Positions 48,613 through 57,752 of a DNA stretch of 64,000 nt are shown here, piece by piece. The DNA is taken from NCBI GenBank assembly GCA_036264135.1, contig DATARN010000058.1:31576-95575 (forward strand), in the 5' to 3' direction. The stretch's first letter is position 1. Every line of letters starts with the position of its first letter. The notes beneath the pieces are model-generated. The model was given only the letters and a program-made list of their open reading frames with translations. It was not told where the DNA came from and did no database searches. The DNA comes from DATARN01 sp036264135. GTDB lineage: Bacteria > Actinomycetota > Acidimicrobiia > Acidimicrobiales > Palsa-688. Both the position numbers and the translations under genes were made by a program.

Positions 48613-50020
48613 CATCGTGATCTCGGCCGCCAGCCAAGTGCTGGCCCACGTCCCCTCCCTGGCCCGGCACGGCTCCAAGCCCCGGCGGGAGCTGGCCAAG
48701 GACCCCGAGGTGGCGGCGGCGTTCGCCTCGTCGCTGCGGTCCTTCGACCAGGCCGTGGCCTACCCCGCCAACCAGGCGTACGTGAACGCCGTCCACCCGC
48801 GCGACCTGCCGCCCCGGCCGTGGTCGGCCCTGGCGGGCGCCGGCCGTTTCACCGCCACCGGCGAGATCATGCCCGAGGCGGAGTTCCTCGGCCTGCTGGC
48901 CGCGGTCGACGACTTCGACCTACTCACCCTGTCGCCCGCGGCCGCCGCCGGTGCGGCGGCGGCGCTGGCGGGCCACCCGCTCGCCAAGCGCCTCAACCTG
49001 GAGAAGGTCGACCGGGCCCAGGGCGACGTGTCGGCGGTGGCCGCCGAGGCCGGGGCCCTCTCGGTGGTCGATGGGGAGGCTGCCTTCCGATGCGGTCAGG
49101 GCGACGACGAGGCCCTTTCGGCCCACGTGCTGCTCGACAACCTGGCGGCCAAGGCCACCGCCACGCTGGCACTCCTGCACCTGCTCGAGCGCCACGGGAT
49201 CGACCCGGCCTCGGTGGACTACGTGCTGGGCTGCGGCGAGGAGGCGATCGGGGACCGCTACCAGCGGGGCGGGGGCAACCTGGCCAAGGCGGTGGCCGAG
49301 GCCGCCGGCCTGAGCAACGCCTCGGGAGCCGACATCAAGGACTTCTGCGCCGCTCCTGTTCCCGCCCTGGTCATCGCGGCCAGCCTGGTGGCCGCCGGCG
49401 TCTTTTCCCGGGTGGCTGTGGTCGGCGGCGGGTGCATGGCCAAGCTGGGCATGAAGTTCCAGGGCCACCTGAAGTCGGGCATGCCGGTACTCGAGGACGT
49501 CCTCGGCGGGGCGGCGGCGCTGATCGAGGCCGACGACGGGGTGTCGCCCCGGATCCGCCTCGACGGCGTGGGCCGCCACAAGGTGTCGGCGGGGGGCAGC
49601 AACCCGGCGGTCATGGAAGCCCTGGCCGTCGAGCCGCTCTCGCGGCTTGGAGTGGCGATGACGGCGGTGGACGACTACGCCACCGAGCTGCACAACCCGG
49701 AGGTGACCGAACCGCAGGGTTCGGGGAACGTGCCGGAGCGCAACTACCGCACCATCGCCGCCCTGGCCGCCCGCAAGGGGGACATCGCCAAGGGCGACAT
49801 CGCGGCGTTCGTCACCGAGCGCGGCATGCCGGGGTTCAGCCCCACCCAGGGCCACCTGGCATCGGCGCTGTGCTACCTGCCTCACGCCGTGGATCGGCTC
49901 ACCACGGGCGAGGCGAATAGAGTCATGCTCATCGCCAAGGGAAGTTTGTTCCTCGGGCGGGTATGTCAGTTGTCCGACGGAATGAGCGTTCTGCTGGAAA
50001 GGAACGGACTGGGTCAATGA
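48605..50020 (+). CDS. grdC: Glycine reductase component C beta subunit, GrdC-like
   Basis: A 471-residue GrdC homologue with a thiolase-like fold, which transfers the acetyl group from the carboxymethyl-Sec of GrdA to phosphate. Signatures are FDQAVAYPANQAYVN near the N-terminus, FTATGEIMPEAEFLGLL, VLGCGEEAIGDRYQRGGGNL and VVGGGCMAKLGMKFQGHL. It is a little shorter than clostridial GrdC (about 510). No GrdD (alpha subunit) gene is found between here and the end of the operon. ATGA overlap with the thioredoxin gene. Confidence 0.9.
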   Translation: MPDIVISAASQVLAHVPSLARHGSKPRRELAKDPEVAAAFASSLRSFDQAVAYPANQAYVNAVHPRDLPPRPWSALAGAGRFTATGEIMPEAEFLGLLAAVDDFDLLTLSPAAAAGAAAALAGHPLAKRLNLEKVDRAQGDVSAVAAEAGALSVVDGEAAFRCGQGDDEALSAHVLLDNLAAKATATLALLHLLERHGIDPASVDYVLGCGEEAIGDRYQRGGGNLAKAVAEAAGLSNASGADIKDFCAAPVPALVIAASLVAAGVFSRVAVVGGGCMAKLGMKFQGHLKSGMPVLEDVLGGAAALIEADDGVSPRIRLDGVGRHKVSAGGSNPAVMEALAVEPLSRLGVAMTAVDDYATELHNPEVTEPQGSGNVPERNYRTIAALAARKGDIAKGDIAAFVTERGMPGFSPTQGHLASALCYLPHAVDRLTTGEANRVMLIAKGSLFLGRVCQLSDGMSVLLERNGLGQ

Positions 50021-50358
50021 GCGACACTTCGACTATCGCGGTAGCCACCAAGGAGAACTTCTGGGACCTGGTCGGCACCGGCACGGTGCTCGTGGACGTG
50101 TGGGGCCCAGACTGCCGTCCGTGCCTGGCCCTCATGCCCGCGGTGGCGTCGCTGGCCGAGCGCCAGGCGGACTGGCTGTCAGTGGTGAAGCTGGAGGCGC
50201 CCACCGCCCGCCGCCTGTGTATGGAGCTCAAGGTGATGAGCATGCCGGCGTTCATCCTCTTCCAGGATGGGAAGGAAAAGGCCCGGCTATCCGACCCGGC
50301 GCTCAACGTCATGCAACTCAACGAGTGGGTCAACGAGCAGAAGGAGGAGGTGAGTTGA
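50017..50358 (+). CDS. Thioredoxin of the grd operon
   Basis: A 113-residue thioredoxin with active site WGPDCRPC (CRPC instead of CGPC) and the cis-Pro loop MSMPAFILF. It probably re-reduces the selenoprotein reductase after turnover, a role known in clostridial grd operons. It overlaps grdC by 4 bp and lies 3 bp before grdA. No thioredoxin reductase gene is adjacent. Confidence 0.92.
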   Translation: MSDTSTIAVATKENFWDLVGTGTVLVDVWGPDCRPCLALMPAVASLAERQADWLSVVKLEAPTARRLCMELKVMSMPAFILFQDGKEKARLSDPALNVMQLNEWVNEQKEEVS

Positions 50359-50361
50359 AGC

Positions 50362-50820
50362 GTGCTTAAGGACCGCAAGGTGATCGCCCTCGGCGAGCGC
50401 GACGGGATATCGGGCGTCGCCATCGCCGCCTGTGCCCAGGCGGCGGGGGCGGAGGTGGCCTTCGTGGCCACCGAGTGCTTCGTCTGAACGGCGTCAGGAG
50501 CCATGGACCTGCAGAGCCAGGAGGCCATCCTCCGGCTCGCCCAGGCCAATGATCCCAAGGAACTGGTCGTGCTGATCGGCGCTCCCGACCCGGAGGCCGC
50601 CGAGATCACAGCGGAGACCGTCATCCAAGGGGATCCGGCCTATGCAGGCGCCCTGGCCGGGGCCCAGTTGGGCCTCGACGTGTACCACGTCCTCGACGAC
50701 GAGGTGAAGTCCGAAGTACCCGAAGCGGTGTGGGAGGAGCAGATCGGGCTGATGGCCGACGTCCTCGACGCCGAGGCCCTGGTGGCCGCGGTGCGCGCCA
50801 TGAAATCCGTCGCCGGCTGA
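50362..50820 (+). CDS. grdA: Reductase selenoprotein A, GrdA (Sec at UGA 50485)
   Basis: A 152-residue selenoprotein A. GTG 50362 starts MLKDRKVIALGERDGISGVA. UGA 50485-50487 (residue 42) gives TECFV-U-TASGAMDLQSQEA, which matches the diagnostic GrdA CxxU motif almost exactly. The distal part (ELVVLIGAPDPEAAEITAET, AGALAGAQLGLDVYHVLDDE) is typical. GrdA carries the carboxymethyl-selenoether intermediate. Without recoding only a 105-residue fragment from ATG 50503 would be called. A weak hairpin CAGG/CCTG (50495-50498, 50508-50511) follows the UGA. Confidence 0.95.
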
Positions 50821-51027
50821 TCGCTCGGCGGCCGGCGGCTACCCGGTCGGTCGCCCAATGCGTTGGTAGGTCGACGGCATGAACGTCATCGGCTCTACGC
50901 CCGCCGGCGCGGGCCCAACGCCGCCGACCCGCCGGGTGGGCCAACTCGGGGCCGTGCTCGCCGGCCCGGGCGCCCTGCTCGCCCGGCTCGACGGGCGCAG
51001 CGGTCGGCGAGGGTCCTCTGCTTCGGG

Positions 51028-51798
51028 CTAGGCGATCACGTCGATGGGGGTGCCGACTGGGACGGCCTTGATGGCGTTGATGGTGTCGGGGCTGGAGCGC
51101 ACGCAGCCGTGGGACGACGCCACCCCCCGAGTGGAGGCGGGGTCGGACGGGTAGCCGTGGATGGCGACGGTGCCGTCGCCGCCGTCGAACTCGGTGAACA
51201 CGTCGGAGTGGGCGCCCATGATCAGCACCGTCGGCCCGTAGATGTACTGCTGGTAGCGGGGCGTGTTCACGATGGCGTCGACGAACGTCGGCCCGACGGG
51301 GGTCGGCCACTGCGGCTGGCCCACCCCGACGGGCGACGAGTACACCGCCGTCCCTCCTTGGAACAAGGTGAGGGACCGCTGGCAGACCGAGATCACGATG
51401 CGGTACGGGGTGGTGCTGAGGGTCACGCTGGACGGCGGGAGCCAGGCCATCGACCCGTTGGGGCGGGTGTTGAGACGAACTTCGACCCAGCCGTTCTGGA
51501 CGTCCACCACCGGACGGGTGGAGGGACCGCCCCAGCGCTCCTTCAGGTGGCCGACCGCCGGGCCGCCGGGGGCGGCCGAGTAGGCGGCGGTCGTGGAGAG
51601 GGGGGTGGCCAGCTGCGTCACCGTCTGGCCGGCGGCCACGGACGGCTGGGGGCAGGGCGGCACGGTGGTTGTCGTCGACGTCGAAGTTGACGTGGTCGTG
51701 CTCGCCGGCGGCGCCGCTCCCTCAAGGATCCGTTGCGAGGAGCCGCAGCCGGCGGCGAGGACCACAACCGCCGCCGCCGCCCCCAGCCACCGTCGCAT
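51028..51798 (-). CDS. L,D-transpeptidase lipoprotein (YkuD domain)
   Basis: A 256-residue envelope lipoprotein. The lipobox is LAAGCG (Cys18), followed by a Ser/Thr-rich linker (TTTSTSTSTTTT). The C-terminal YkuD domain has the catalytic motif HGYPSDPASTRGVASSHGCVR, including the HGxx14ShGChR pattern with the catalytic Cys. It should form 3-3 cross-links in peptidoglycan, as in mycobacteria. It is convergent with the grd operon. Confidence 0.93.
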   Translation of the reverse strand: MRRWLGAAAAVVVLAAGCGSSQRILEGAAPPASTTTSTSTSTTTTVPPCPQPSVAAGQTVTQLATPLSTTAAYSAAPGGPAVGHLKERWGGPSTRPVVDVQNGWVEVRLNTRPNGSMAWLPPSSVTLSTTPYRIVISVCQRSLTLFQGGTAVYSSPVGVGQPQWPTPVGPTFVDAIVNTPRYQQYIYGPTVLIMGAHSDVFTEFDGGDGTVAIHGYPSDPASTRGVASSHGCVRSSPDTINAIKAVPVGTPIDVIA

Positions 51799-51845
51799 CG
51801 GGAGGGAAATTACTCGGCGCCGGACGTCGAGGGGGCGCGCCGGGC

Positions 51846-53192
51846 TCAGCGGTCGACGTCGCCCATGACCGGGTCAATACTGGCGATGACCGGCACGGCG
51901 TCGGCGATCAGGCCGCCCCGCAGCATGGGGGGCAGCGTCTGCAGGTTGGTGAAGCTGGGGCCCCGGATGTGGAGCCGGTACGGCTTGTTGCCGCCATCGG
52001 AGACCAGGTAGCAGCCCAACTCGCCGCGGGGCGACTCGACGGCGGTGTACGTCTCGCCCACGGGGACCCGGAATCCCTCGGTGAAGAGCTTGAAGTGGTG
52101 GATGAGGGCTTCCATGGACTCGTCGATGCGCGACCGGGGGGGCGGGGTCACCTTGCGGTCCTGGACCCGGTAGTCGCCCGACGGCATCATGTCCATGATC
52201 TGGCGACAGATGTGCACCGACTCGCGCATCTCGTTCAGCCGGATCAAGAGGCGGTCCCAGCAGTCGCCGGCGCTGCCCACGATGACATCGAACTCGACGG
52301 CGTCGTAGGCCAGGTAGGGGCGGTCCCGGCGTAGGTCGGCGGGGACGCCGGTCGAACGCAGGACGGGCCCGGTGGCCGCCAGGGCGATGGCCTCCTCGGC
52401 GGTGATGGCGCCCACCCCGGACATCCGCTGGTGGAATAGGGGCTGCTGGGCGACGAAGGTGTTGTACTCGTCGAGACGGCGGTCTATGACGTCGCAAATG
52501 GCCAGCACGTCGTCGCGCCAGCCGTCGGGAAGGTCGGCGGCCACCCCGCCGGGGCGGATGTAGTTGTGGTTCATGCGCAGCCCCGTCACCTTCTCGAAGA
52601 AGGCGAGGAGCAGCTCGCGCTCACGGAAGCCGACGATCATCACCGTGGTGGCGCCCAACTCGGTGCCGCCGGTGGCGATGGACACCAGGTGGGAGCTGAT
52701 GCGGTTCAGCTCGCACATGAGCATTCGGATCCAGGTGGCCCGGGGCGGTATCTCGGTGCCGAGCAGGGTTTCCACCGCCAGCGAGTACACCACCTCGTTG
52801 AAGAACGGTGAGAGGTAGTCCATCCGGGTGACGTTGGTCCCGCCCTGGATGAACATGAGCTCCTCGGCGGTCTTCTCCATCCCGGTGTGGAGGTAGCCGA
52901 TCACCGGCTTGCTGCGCAGGATGGTCTCGCCTTCGAGCTCCAGCATGAGCCGCAGGACCCCGTGGGTGGACGGGTGCTGCGGCCCCATGTTGATGATCAT
53001 GGTTTCGTCGTCGGGCCGGAACTCGTAATCCACGTCGTTGACGTCGAGCACGTTGCCCTCGGCCAGCCGCAGGACGCCGCCGACCTCCTCGGTCAGCACC
53101 GGCGGCGGGGTCTCCGACCGGGGCGCCAGCTCCTGCGCCCCCTCCCAGGTCAGCCGGGAGGTGACGCTCGGTGCCTTCGTGGCGTCGCTCAT
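51846..53192 (-). CDS. nuoD: NADH-quinone oxidoreductase subunit D
   Basis: A 448-residue NuoD (49-kDa) subunit. Signatures are INMGPQHPSTHGVLRLMLEL, IGYLHTGMEKTAEELMFIQG, NEVVYSLAVETLLG, LMCELNRISSHL and GELGCYLVSDGGNKPYRLHI. The sequence is full-length and looks functional. It normally sits between nuoC and nuoE; here its neighbours are a transpeptidase and a histidine kinase, so it is detached from the nuo operon or a paralogue. ATG 53192 overlaps the kinase stop by 4 bp. Confidence 0.93.
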   Translation of the reverse strand: MSDATKAPSVTSRLTWEGAQELAPRSETPPPVLTEEVGGVLRLAEGNVLDVNDVDYEFRPDDETMIINMGPQHPSTHGVLRLMLELEGETILRSKPVIGYLHTGMEKTAEELMFIQGGTNVTRMDYLSPFFNEVVYSLAVETLLGTEIPPRATWIRMLMCELNRISSHLVSIATGGTELGATTVMIVGFRERELLLAFFEKVTGLRMNHNYIRPGGVAADLPDGWRDDVLAICDVIDRRLDEYNTFVAQQPLFHQRMSGVGAITAEEAIALAATGPVLRSTGVPADLRRDRPYLAYDAVEFDVIVGSAGDCWDRLLIRLNEMRESVHICRQIMDMMPSGDYRVQDRKVTPPPRSRIDESMEALIHHFKLFTEGFRVPVGETYTAVESPRGELGCYLVSDGGNKPYRLHIRGPSFTNLQTLPPMLRGGLIADAVPVIASIDPVMGDVDR

Positions 53193-54646
53193 GGCTCGGA
53201 TGCTACCGCCGGGGCGTCGAGGTGGGCAGGTGCGGCGGCCCCGTTGCCGGCACTGGCCGGTGCCGGCTCGGGCCGGCGTCGCGAGGGCAGCCACACCGTG
53301 AATGTCGCCCCCCCGCCGGGCGTCTCCGAGGCGGCCACCGAGCCCCCGTGGGCGGCCACGATGGCGGCGACGATGGCCAGGCCCAACCCGGCGCCGCCGT
53401 TTTGGCGGGACCGCGACGGGTCGGCCCGGTAGAAGCGCTCGAACACCCGGGTGCCGCTTTCGCCGGCCAGGCCGGGGCCGTTGTCGGACACCTCGACCAC
53501 CCCCGATCCGTCGCGGGCGCCGACCCGCACCGCGGTCGAGGTGCCCGGCGGGGTGTGGGCCCGCACGTTGGCCAGCAGGTTGTCGAGCACCTGGCGGAGC
53601 CGGGCGGCGTCGCCGGTGACCTCGACGGTCTGGTTGGCCTCCAGCCGCACCGGCCAGGCCGGCCCCACCGCGCCGGCCGCGTCGACCGCTTCGGCCGCCA
53701 GGCCGACCAGCTCGACCGGCTCCTGTTCGAGGGGGCGCCCTTCGTCCAGCCGGGCCAGCAGGAGCAGGTCTTCCACCAGCTCGCCCATCCGTTCCGTTTC
53801 GCTGCGGATGCCGGAAAGCACCCGGGCCAGATCCTCGGGCCGGCCCGAGGCGCCCCGTTCGAACAGCTCGGCGTAGGCGCCGATGGCGGCGACCGGTGTC
53901 CGCAGCTCGTGCGACGCGTCGGCCACGAAGCGCCGCAGCCGTTCTTCGGACTGCCGGAGCGCGTTCTCGGTGGCGTCCCGGGCGGCGAAGGCGTCCTGGA
54001 TCCGGGTCATCATGACATTCAGCGTCCGCGCCAGCCGGCCCACTTCGGTCGCCTCGGCGTCGCCGGGGATGCGGCGACCGAGGTCGCCTTCGGCGATGGC
54101 GGCGGCGGTCGCCTCCATTTCCCCGAGCGGCCGCAGGCTGAGCTGCACCAACCAGAAGCCGAGCACCGCCACCCCGATCAGGGCGAGGAGGGTGACGGCC
54201 AGGTCGACCTTGGCCTGGTGGTGCAGCGTTCGTTCCACGTCGCTGAGGGGGACGGCGACGATCACCTGGGTGCCGTCGTAGAACACCGCCCAGCTCACCC
54301 GGAAGGTGGGACCGCCCGGTTCCTCGGCGGGAACGTTGAAGTGGATGACCCGTTCGCCTTGGGCCGGCGCGGTGACGGCCACCTGCGCCGGGAGCCTGGG
54401 GGTGACCGAGTTGTCGGTTCGCGGTGCGACCAGATGCCGATCGGGATAGCGCACCTCGATGTAGGCCGAGCCGAGGACGCCGCGGTCCAAGGCGGCGCCG
54501 ACCCGGGTCTGGTTGGCGTCGAGGTTGGCGTCGACCTGGTTGTAGAGATAGGAGCGCAGCTGCGAGTAGGTGGCGACGTCGGTCGCCACCAAGGCGAGCA
54601 GCACCATTGCCGCCGCGGCCAGCAGCAGGCGGCTGCGGAGCGACAC
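53189..54646 (-). CDS. Membrane sensor histidine kinase
   Basis: A 485-residue kinase. TM1 (about 8-26) and TM2 (about 150-172) bracket a periplasmic sensor of about 120 residues. HAMP follows (SLRPLGEMEATAAAIAEGDL). The phospho-accepting His is in VADASHELRTPVAAIGAYAE (about 246). ATPase boxes are LRQVLDNLLANVRAHTP, VSDNGPGL and GGAGLGLAIVAAIVAAHGG. It pairs with the response regulator gene 1 bp upstream. The signal is unknown. Confidence 0.93.
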   Translation of the reverse strand: MSLRSRLLLAAAAMVLLALVATDVATYSQLRSYLYNQVDANLDANQTRVGAALDRGVLGSAYIEVRYPDRHLVAPRTDNSVTPRLPAQVAVTAPAQGERVIHFNVPAEEPGGPTFRVSWAVFYDGTQVIVAVPLSDVERTLHHQAKVDLAVTLLALIGVAVLGFWLVQLSLRPLGEMEATAAAIAEGDLGRRIPGDAEATEVGRLARTLNVMMTRIQDAFAARDATENALRQSEERLRRFVADASHELRTPVAAIGAYAELFERGASGRPEDLARVLSGIRSETERMGELVEDLLLLARLDEGRPLEQEPVELVGLAAEAVDAAGAVGPAWPVRLEANQTVEVTGDAARLRQVLDNLLANVRAHTPPGTSTAVRVGARDGSGVVEVSDNGPGLAGESGTRVFERFYRADPSRSRQNGGAGLGLAIVAAIVAAHGGSVAASETPGGGATFTVWLPSRRRPEPAPASAGNGAAAPAHLDAPAVASEP

Positions 54647-54647
54647 G

Positions 54648-55337
54648 CTAGGGCCCCGGCTCCCGCAGGGCGTAGCCGACCAGCCGGATGGTGTGAATGA
54701 GCGGCGGGCCGAGGGCGTCGAGCTTTTTGCGCAGGTAGCTCACGTAGGTCTCGACCACGTTGGAGTCGCCGCCGAAGTCGTAGTGCCACACATGGTCCAG
54801 GATCTGGGTCTTCGAGAGCACCCGCTTGGGGTTCTGCAGGAAGAACCGCAGCAGGCTGAATTCCGTCGCCGTCAGGTTTATCGGCGTTCCGGCCCGCCAG
54901 ACCTGGTGGGTGTCCTCGTCCATGACCACGTCGGCGAAGCGGAGGGAGCGCACGTCGGCGTCGCCCTGGGTGCGGCGCAGGATGGCCCGGGTCCGGGCCA
55001 CCACCTCGGCGAGGGAGAACGGCTTGGTCACGTAGTCGTCGCCGCCGATGGCCAGGCCGGCCAGCTTGTCGTCGATGCTGTCGCGCGCCGTGAGGAACAG
55101 GATGGGCACCTTGATGCCGTCGGAGCGCAGCCGGCGGGTGACCTCCAGGCCGTCGAGGTCGGGAAGCATGACGTCGAGGACGATCAGGTCGGGGGGCGCC
55201 TCCTGGGCGGCGGTCAGCGCCGAGCGGCCCGTCCCCGCCACCCGTACCTCGAAGCCCTCGTAGCGCAGGGCGGTCGCCACGGCGTCGACGATCGATGGTT
55301 CGTCGTCGACGACGAGCACCTGCTGGGTACGGCTCAC
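54648..55337 (-). CDS. OmpR-family response regulator
   Basis: A 229-residue regulator. The receiver has VVDDEPSI (acidic pair), LIVLDVMLPDLDG (phospho-Asp about 55) and TKPFS (Lys). The winged helix is INLTATEFSLLRFFLQNPKR and RKKLDALGPPLIHTIRLVGY. The start is GTG with AGGTGAGA upstream. It is the promoter-proximal gene of a unit followed by the kinase and nuoD. Confidence 0.95.
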   Translation of the reverse strand: MSRTQQVLVVDDEPSIVDAVATALRYEGFEVRVAGTGRSALTAAQEAPPDLIVLDVMLPDLDGLEVTRRLRSDGIKVPILFLTARDSIDDKLAGLAIGGDDYVTKPFSLAEVVARTRAILRRTQGDADVRSLRFADVVMDEDTHQVWRAGTPINLTATEFSLLRFFLQNPKRVLSKTQILDHVWHYDFGGDSNVVETYVSYLRKKLDALGPPLIHTIRLVGYALREPGP

Positions 55338-55506
55338 GTGGTCTCACCTCTCGGGCGGAGGGCGGCTGAATACCCGTTTACCATCCCACAACACGCTTTG
55401 CCATAACTGGGAGTGCACTGTGGGCGGGCTGTGAGCAGTTCTCGCCTAGGCGCCCATCAGGTCCATGTCCAGGTGACGTCCGGGTCCACGCCGCCCGCGT
55501 CGGCCG

Positions 55507-57156
55507 TCACAGCACCGCCCGCTCGACGTAGCGGCCGAACACCTCGGCCAGGGCGGCCATGATCTCGCCCACGGTGGCGTAGGCCCGCACCGCCTCGATC
55601 ACTGCGGGCATCACGTTGGTCGCCGGCTCCCGGGCGGCCGCCTTCACCGCGTCCAGCGCCGCCTCGACCGCCGCCGCCGAGCGGTGGAGGCGAACCTCGG
55701 CCAGGCGCTTGCACTGCGCCGCCTCCACTTCGGGGCCCACGGCGAGGAGCTGCTGCGCTTCGCCGGGCCCGCCGTCGGTGAAGCGGTTGACCCCCACCTG
55801 CACCTTGCGGCCGGTGGCCAGATCCCGCTGGTACTGGTAGGCGGCCTCGGCGATCTCGGACTGGAACCAGTTCGATTCGATGCCCGCCAGCACCCCTTCC
55901 AGGACCGAGCCGTGGCCCCAGCCGAGCAGCTGGGCGAAGATCGCCTCGGCCTGGCGCTCCAGCTCGTCAGTGAGCCACTCCACGTAGTACGACCCGCCGA
56001 GGGGGTCGGCCACGCTGGGCACGCCCGTCTCGTGGGCGACCATCTGCTGGGTCCGCAGGGCCAGCCGGGCCGCCTTCTCGGTCGGCAGGGCCAGCGCTTC
56101 GTCGAAGGCGTCGGTGTGAAGGCTCTGCGTGCCGCCCATGGCGGCGGCCAAGGCCTGGACGGCGACGCGGGCGATATTGAGTTCGGGCTGCTGGGCGGTC
56201 AGCGACACGCCGGCCGTCTGGGTGTGGAAGCGCAGCTGCCACGACCGGGGGTTGGCCGCCCCGTAGTGGTGGCGAAGCCAGCGGGCCCAGATGCGCCGGG
56301 CGGCCCGGTACTTCGCCACCTCCTCGAGGAAGTCGATGTGGGCGTTGAAGAAGAAGCTGAGCCGGGGCGCGAAGTCGTCGACCCGAAGCCCGGCGCGGGT
56401 GGTGGCTTCCACATAGGCGAAGCCGTTGGCCAGGGTGAACGCCAGCTCCTGAGCGGCCGTCGAACCGGCCTCCCGGATGTGGTAGCCGGACACCGACACG
56501 GGGTGCCAGCGGGGCATCTCGGCGGCACAGAACCGGATGACGTCGGACACCAGGCGCACCGACGGCCGGGGCGGGAAGGCGAACTCCTTCTGCGCCTGGT
56601 ACTCCTTCAAGATGTCGTTCTGGAGGGTGCCGCCCAGTCGGGCCCGGGGGATGCCGGCGTCTTCGGCGGTGGCGATGTAGAGGGCCAGGGCGATCGGTGC
56701 GGGGGAGTTGATGGTCATCGACGTGGTGACCGCGGCCAGGTCGATGCCGGCGAAGAGGTCCTGGAAGTCGGCCAGGGTGTCGACCGCCACGCCGGCCCGG
56801 CCCACCTCGCCGGCGCTGCGGGGGTCATCGGAGTCGCGGCCCATCAGGGTCGGCAGGTCGAATGCCGTGCTCAGCCCGTCACCACCGGCGCGCAGGATCT
56901 CCTTGAACCGGGCGTTGGTGTCGTCGGCGGTCCCGTAACCGGCGAACATCCGCATGGTCCACAGCTTCGAGCGGTACATCGAGGCGTAGGGGCCCCGCGT
57001 GTAGGGGAACACGCCGGGGAACTCGCCGTCGTCGGGTCCGTACACCGGCTCGAGGGCGATGCCGGAGAGCGTCTCCCGCGGTTCTGCGGGACCTGTCTGG
57101 TCGAAGGCCCGCTCCCAGGCCCCCCGGTTGGTGCCGCCCTCGCCCATGTCATCCAT
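55507..57156 (-). CDS. Methylmalonyl-CoA mutase-type acyl-CoA mutase, large (catalytic) subunit
   Basis: A 549-residue mutase barrel without its own B12-binding domain. Signatures are GPYASMYRSKLWTMRMFAGY, GLSTAFDLPTLMGRDSDDPR, MTINSPAPIALALYI, GTLQNDILKEY and LRFHTQTAGVSLTAQQPE. Length fits isobutyryl-CoA mutase IcmA or related two-part enzymes. A separate B12-binding subunit is required but is not adjacent. The gene is divergent from a MarR regulator (56-bp spacer), which may control it. Confidence 0.9.
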   Translation of the reverse strand: MDDMGEGGTNRGAWERAFDQTGPAEPRETLSGIALEPVYGPDDGEFPGVFPYTRGPYASMYRSKLWTMRMFAGYGTADDTNARFKEILRAGGDGLSTAFDLPTLMGRDSDDPRSAGEVGRAGVAVDTLADFQDLFAGIDLAAVTTSMTINSPAPIALALYIATAEDAGIPRARLGGTLQNDILKEYQAQKEFAFPPRPSVRLVSDVIRFCAAEMPRWHPVSVSGYHIREAGSTAAQELAFTLANGFAYVEATTRAGLRVDDFAPRLSFFFNAHIDFLEEVAKYRAARRIWARWLRHHYGAANPRSWQLRFHTQTAGVSLTAQQPELNIARVAVQALAAAMGGTQSLHTDAFDEALALPTEKAARLALRTQQMVAHETGVPSVADPLGGSYYVEWLTDELERQAEAIFAQLLGWGHGSVLEGVLAGIESNWFQSEIAEAAYQYQRDLATGRKVQVGVNRFTDGGPGEAQQLLAVGPEVEAAQCKRLAEVRLHRSAAAVEAALDAVKAAAREPATNVMPAVIEAVRAYATVGEIMAALAEVFGRYVERAVL

Positions 57157-57212
57157 CGTACTCGGACGTCCTACTATCTGGCTACCGACCTTCGGGTATC
57201 CTAGCTGTCGTC

Positions 57213-57752
57213 ATGGCGCCCCTCGATGCGGTCGATCCCATTGCCGAGGCGCGCCGCCAGTGGGAGCAGCGCTGGCCGGGCGGCGCCAGCATGGCGGCGG
57301 CCACGTCCATCATGCGGGCTCAGCAGATCGTTCAGTCCTCGGTCGCCCACGTACTCAAGCCGTTCGGCCTGACCTTCGCCCGCTACGAGGCCCTCGTCCT
57401 GCTGGCGTTCAGCCGCCGGGGTGCCCTGCCCATGGGCAAGATGGGCCAGCGGCTCATGATCCACCCGACGAGTGTGACCAACATCGTGGACCGGCTCGAG
57501 GCCCAGGGCTTCGCGCGCCGCCTGCCCCACGACCATGACCGCCGCACCACCATGGTGGCCATCACCCCGGCGGGGAGGGCCGTGGTCGACGAGGCGACCG
57601 ATGTCGTCGTGGGGTGCGCATTCGGCCTTGACGGCCTGTCGGATGCGCAGCTGGACACCCTCACCGCCCTGGTTCGGGACCTGCGGGTGGCCGGCGGCGA
57701 GGTGCCGGCCACCCCAATTACCTCCATGGCGGACGTGCCGGCCACCCCGTAG
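57213..57752 (+). CDS. MarR-family transcriptional regulator
   Basis: A 179-residue winged-helix regulator. The core is LKPFGLTFARYEALVLLAFS, MGKMGQRLMIHPTSVTNIVD and RRLPHDHDRRTTMVAITPAG. The last about 20 residues (VPATPITSMADVPATP) are encoded by a degenerate tandem repeat. It is divergent from the mutase gene and is its likely regulator. Confidence 0.92.
   Translation: MAPLDAVDPIAEARRQWEQRWPGGASMAAATSIMRAQQIVQSSVAHVLKPFGLTFARYEALVLLAFSRRGALPMGKMGQRLMIHPTSVTNIVDRLEAQGFARRLPHDHDRRTTMVAITPAGRAVVDEATDVVVGCAFGLDGLSDAQLDTLTALVRDLRVAGGEVPATPITSMADVPATP

Noticed and set aside
50879..51031. A possible 50-residue gene after grdA (MNVIGSTPAGAGPTPPTRRV)
   Set aside because: No clear ribosome site, low-complexity Gly/Ala/Pro composition, and overlap with the end of the convergent transpeptidase gene.
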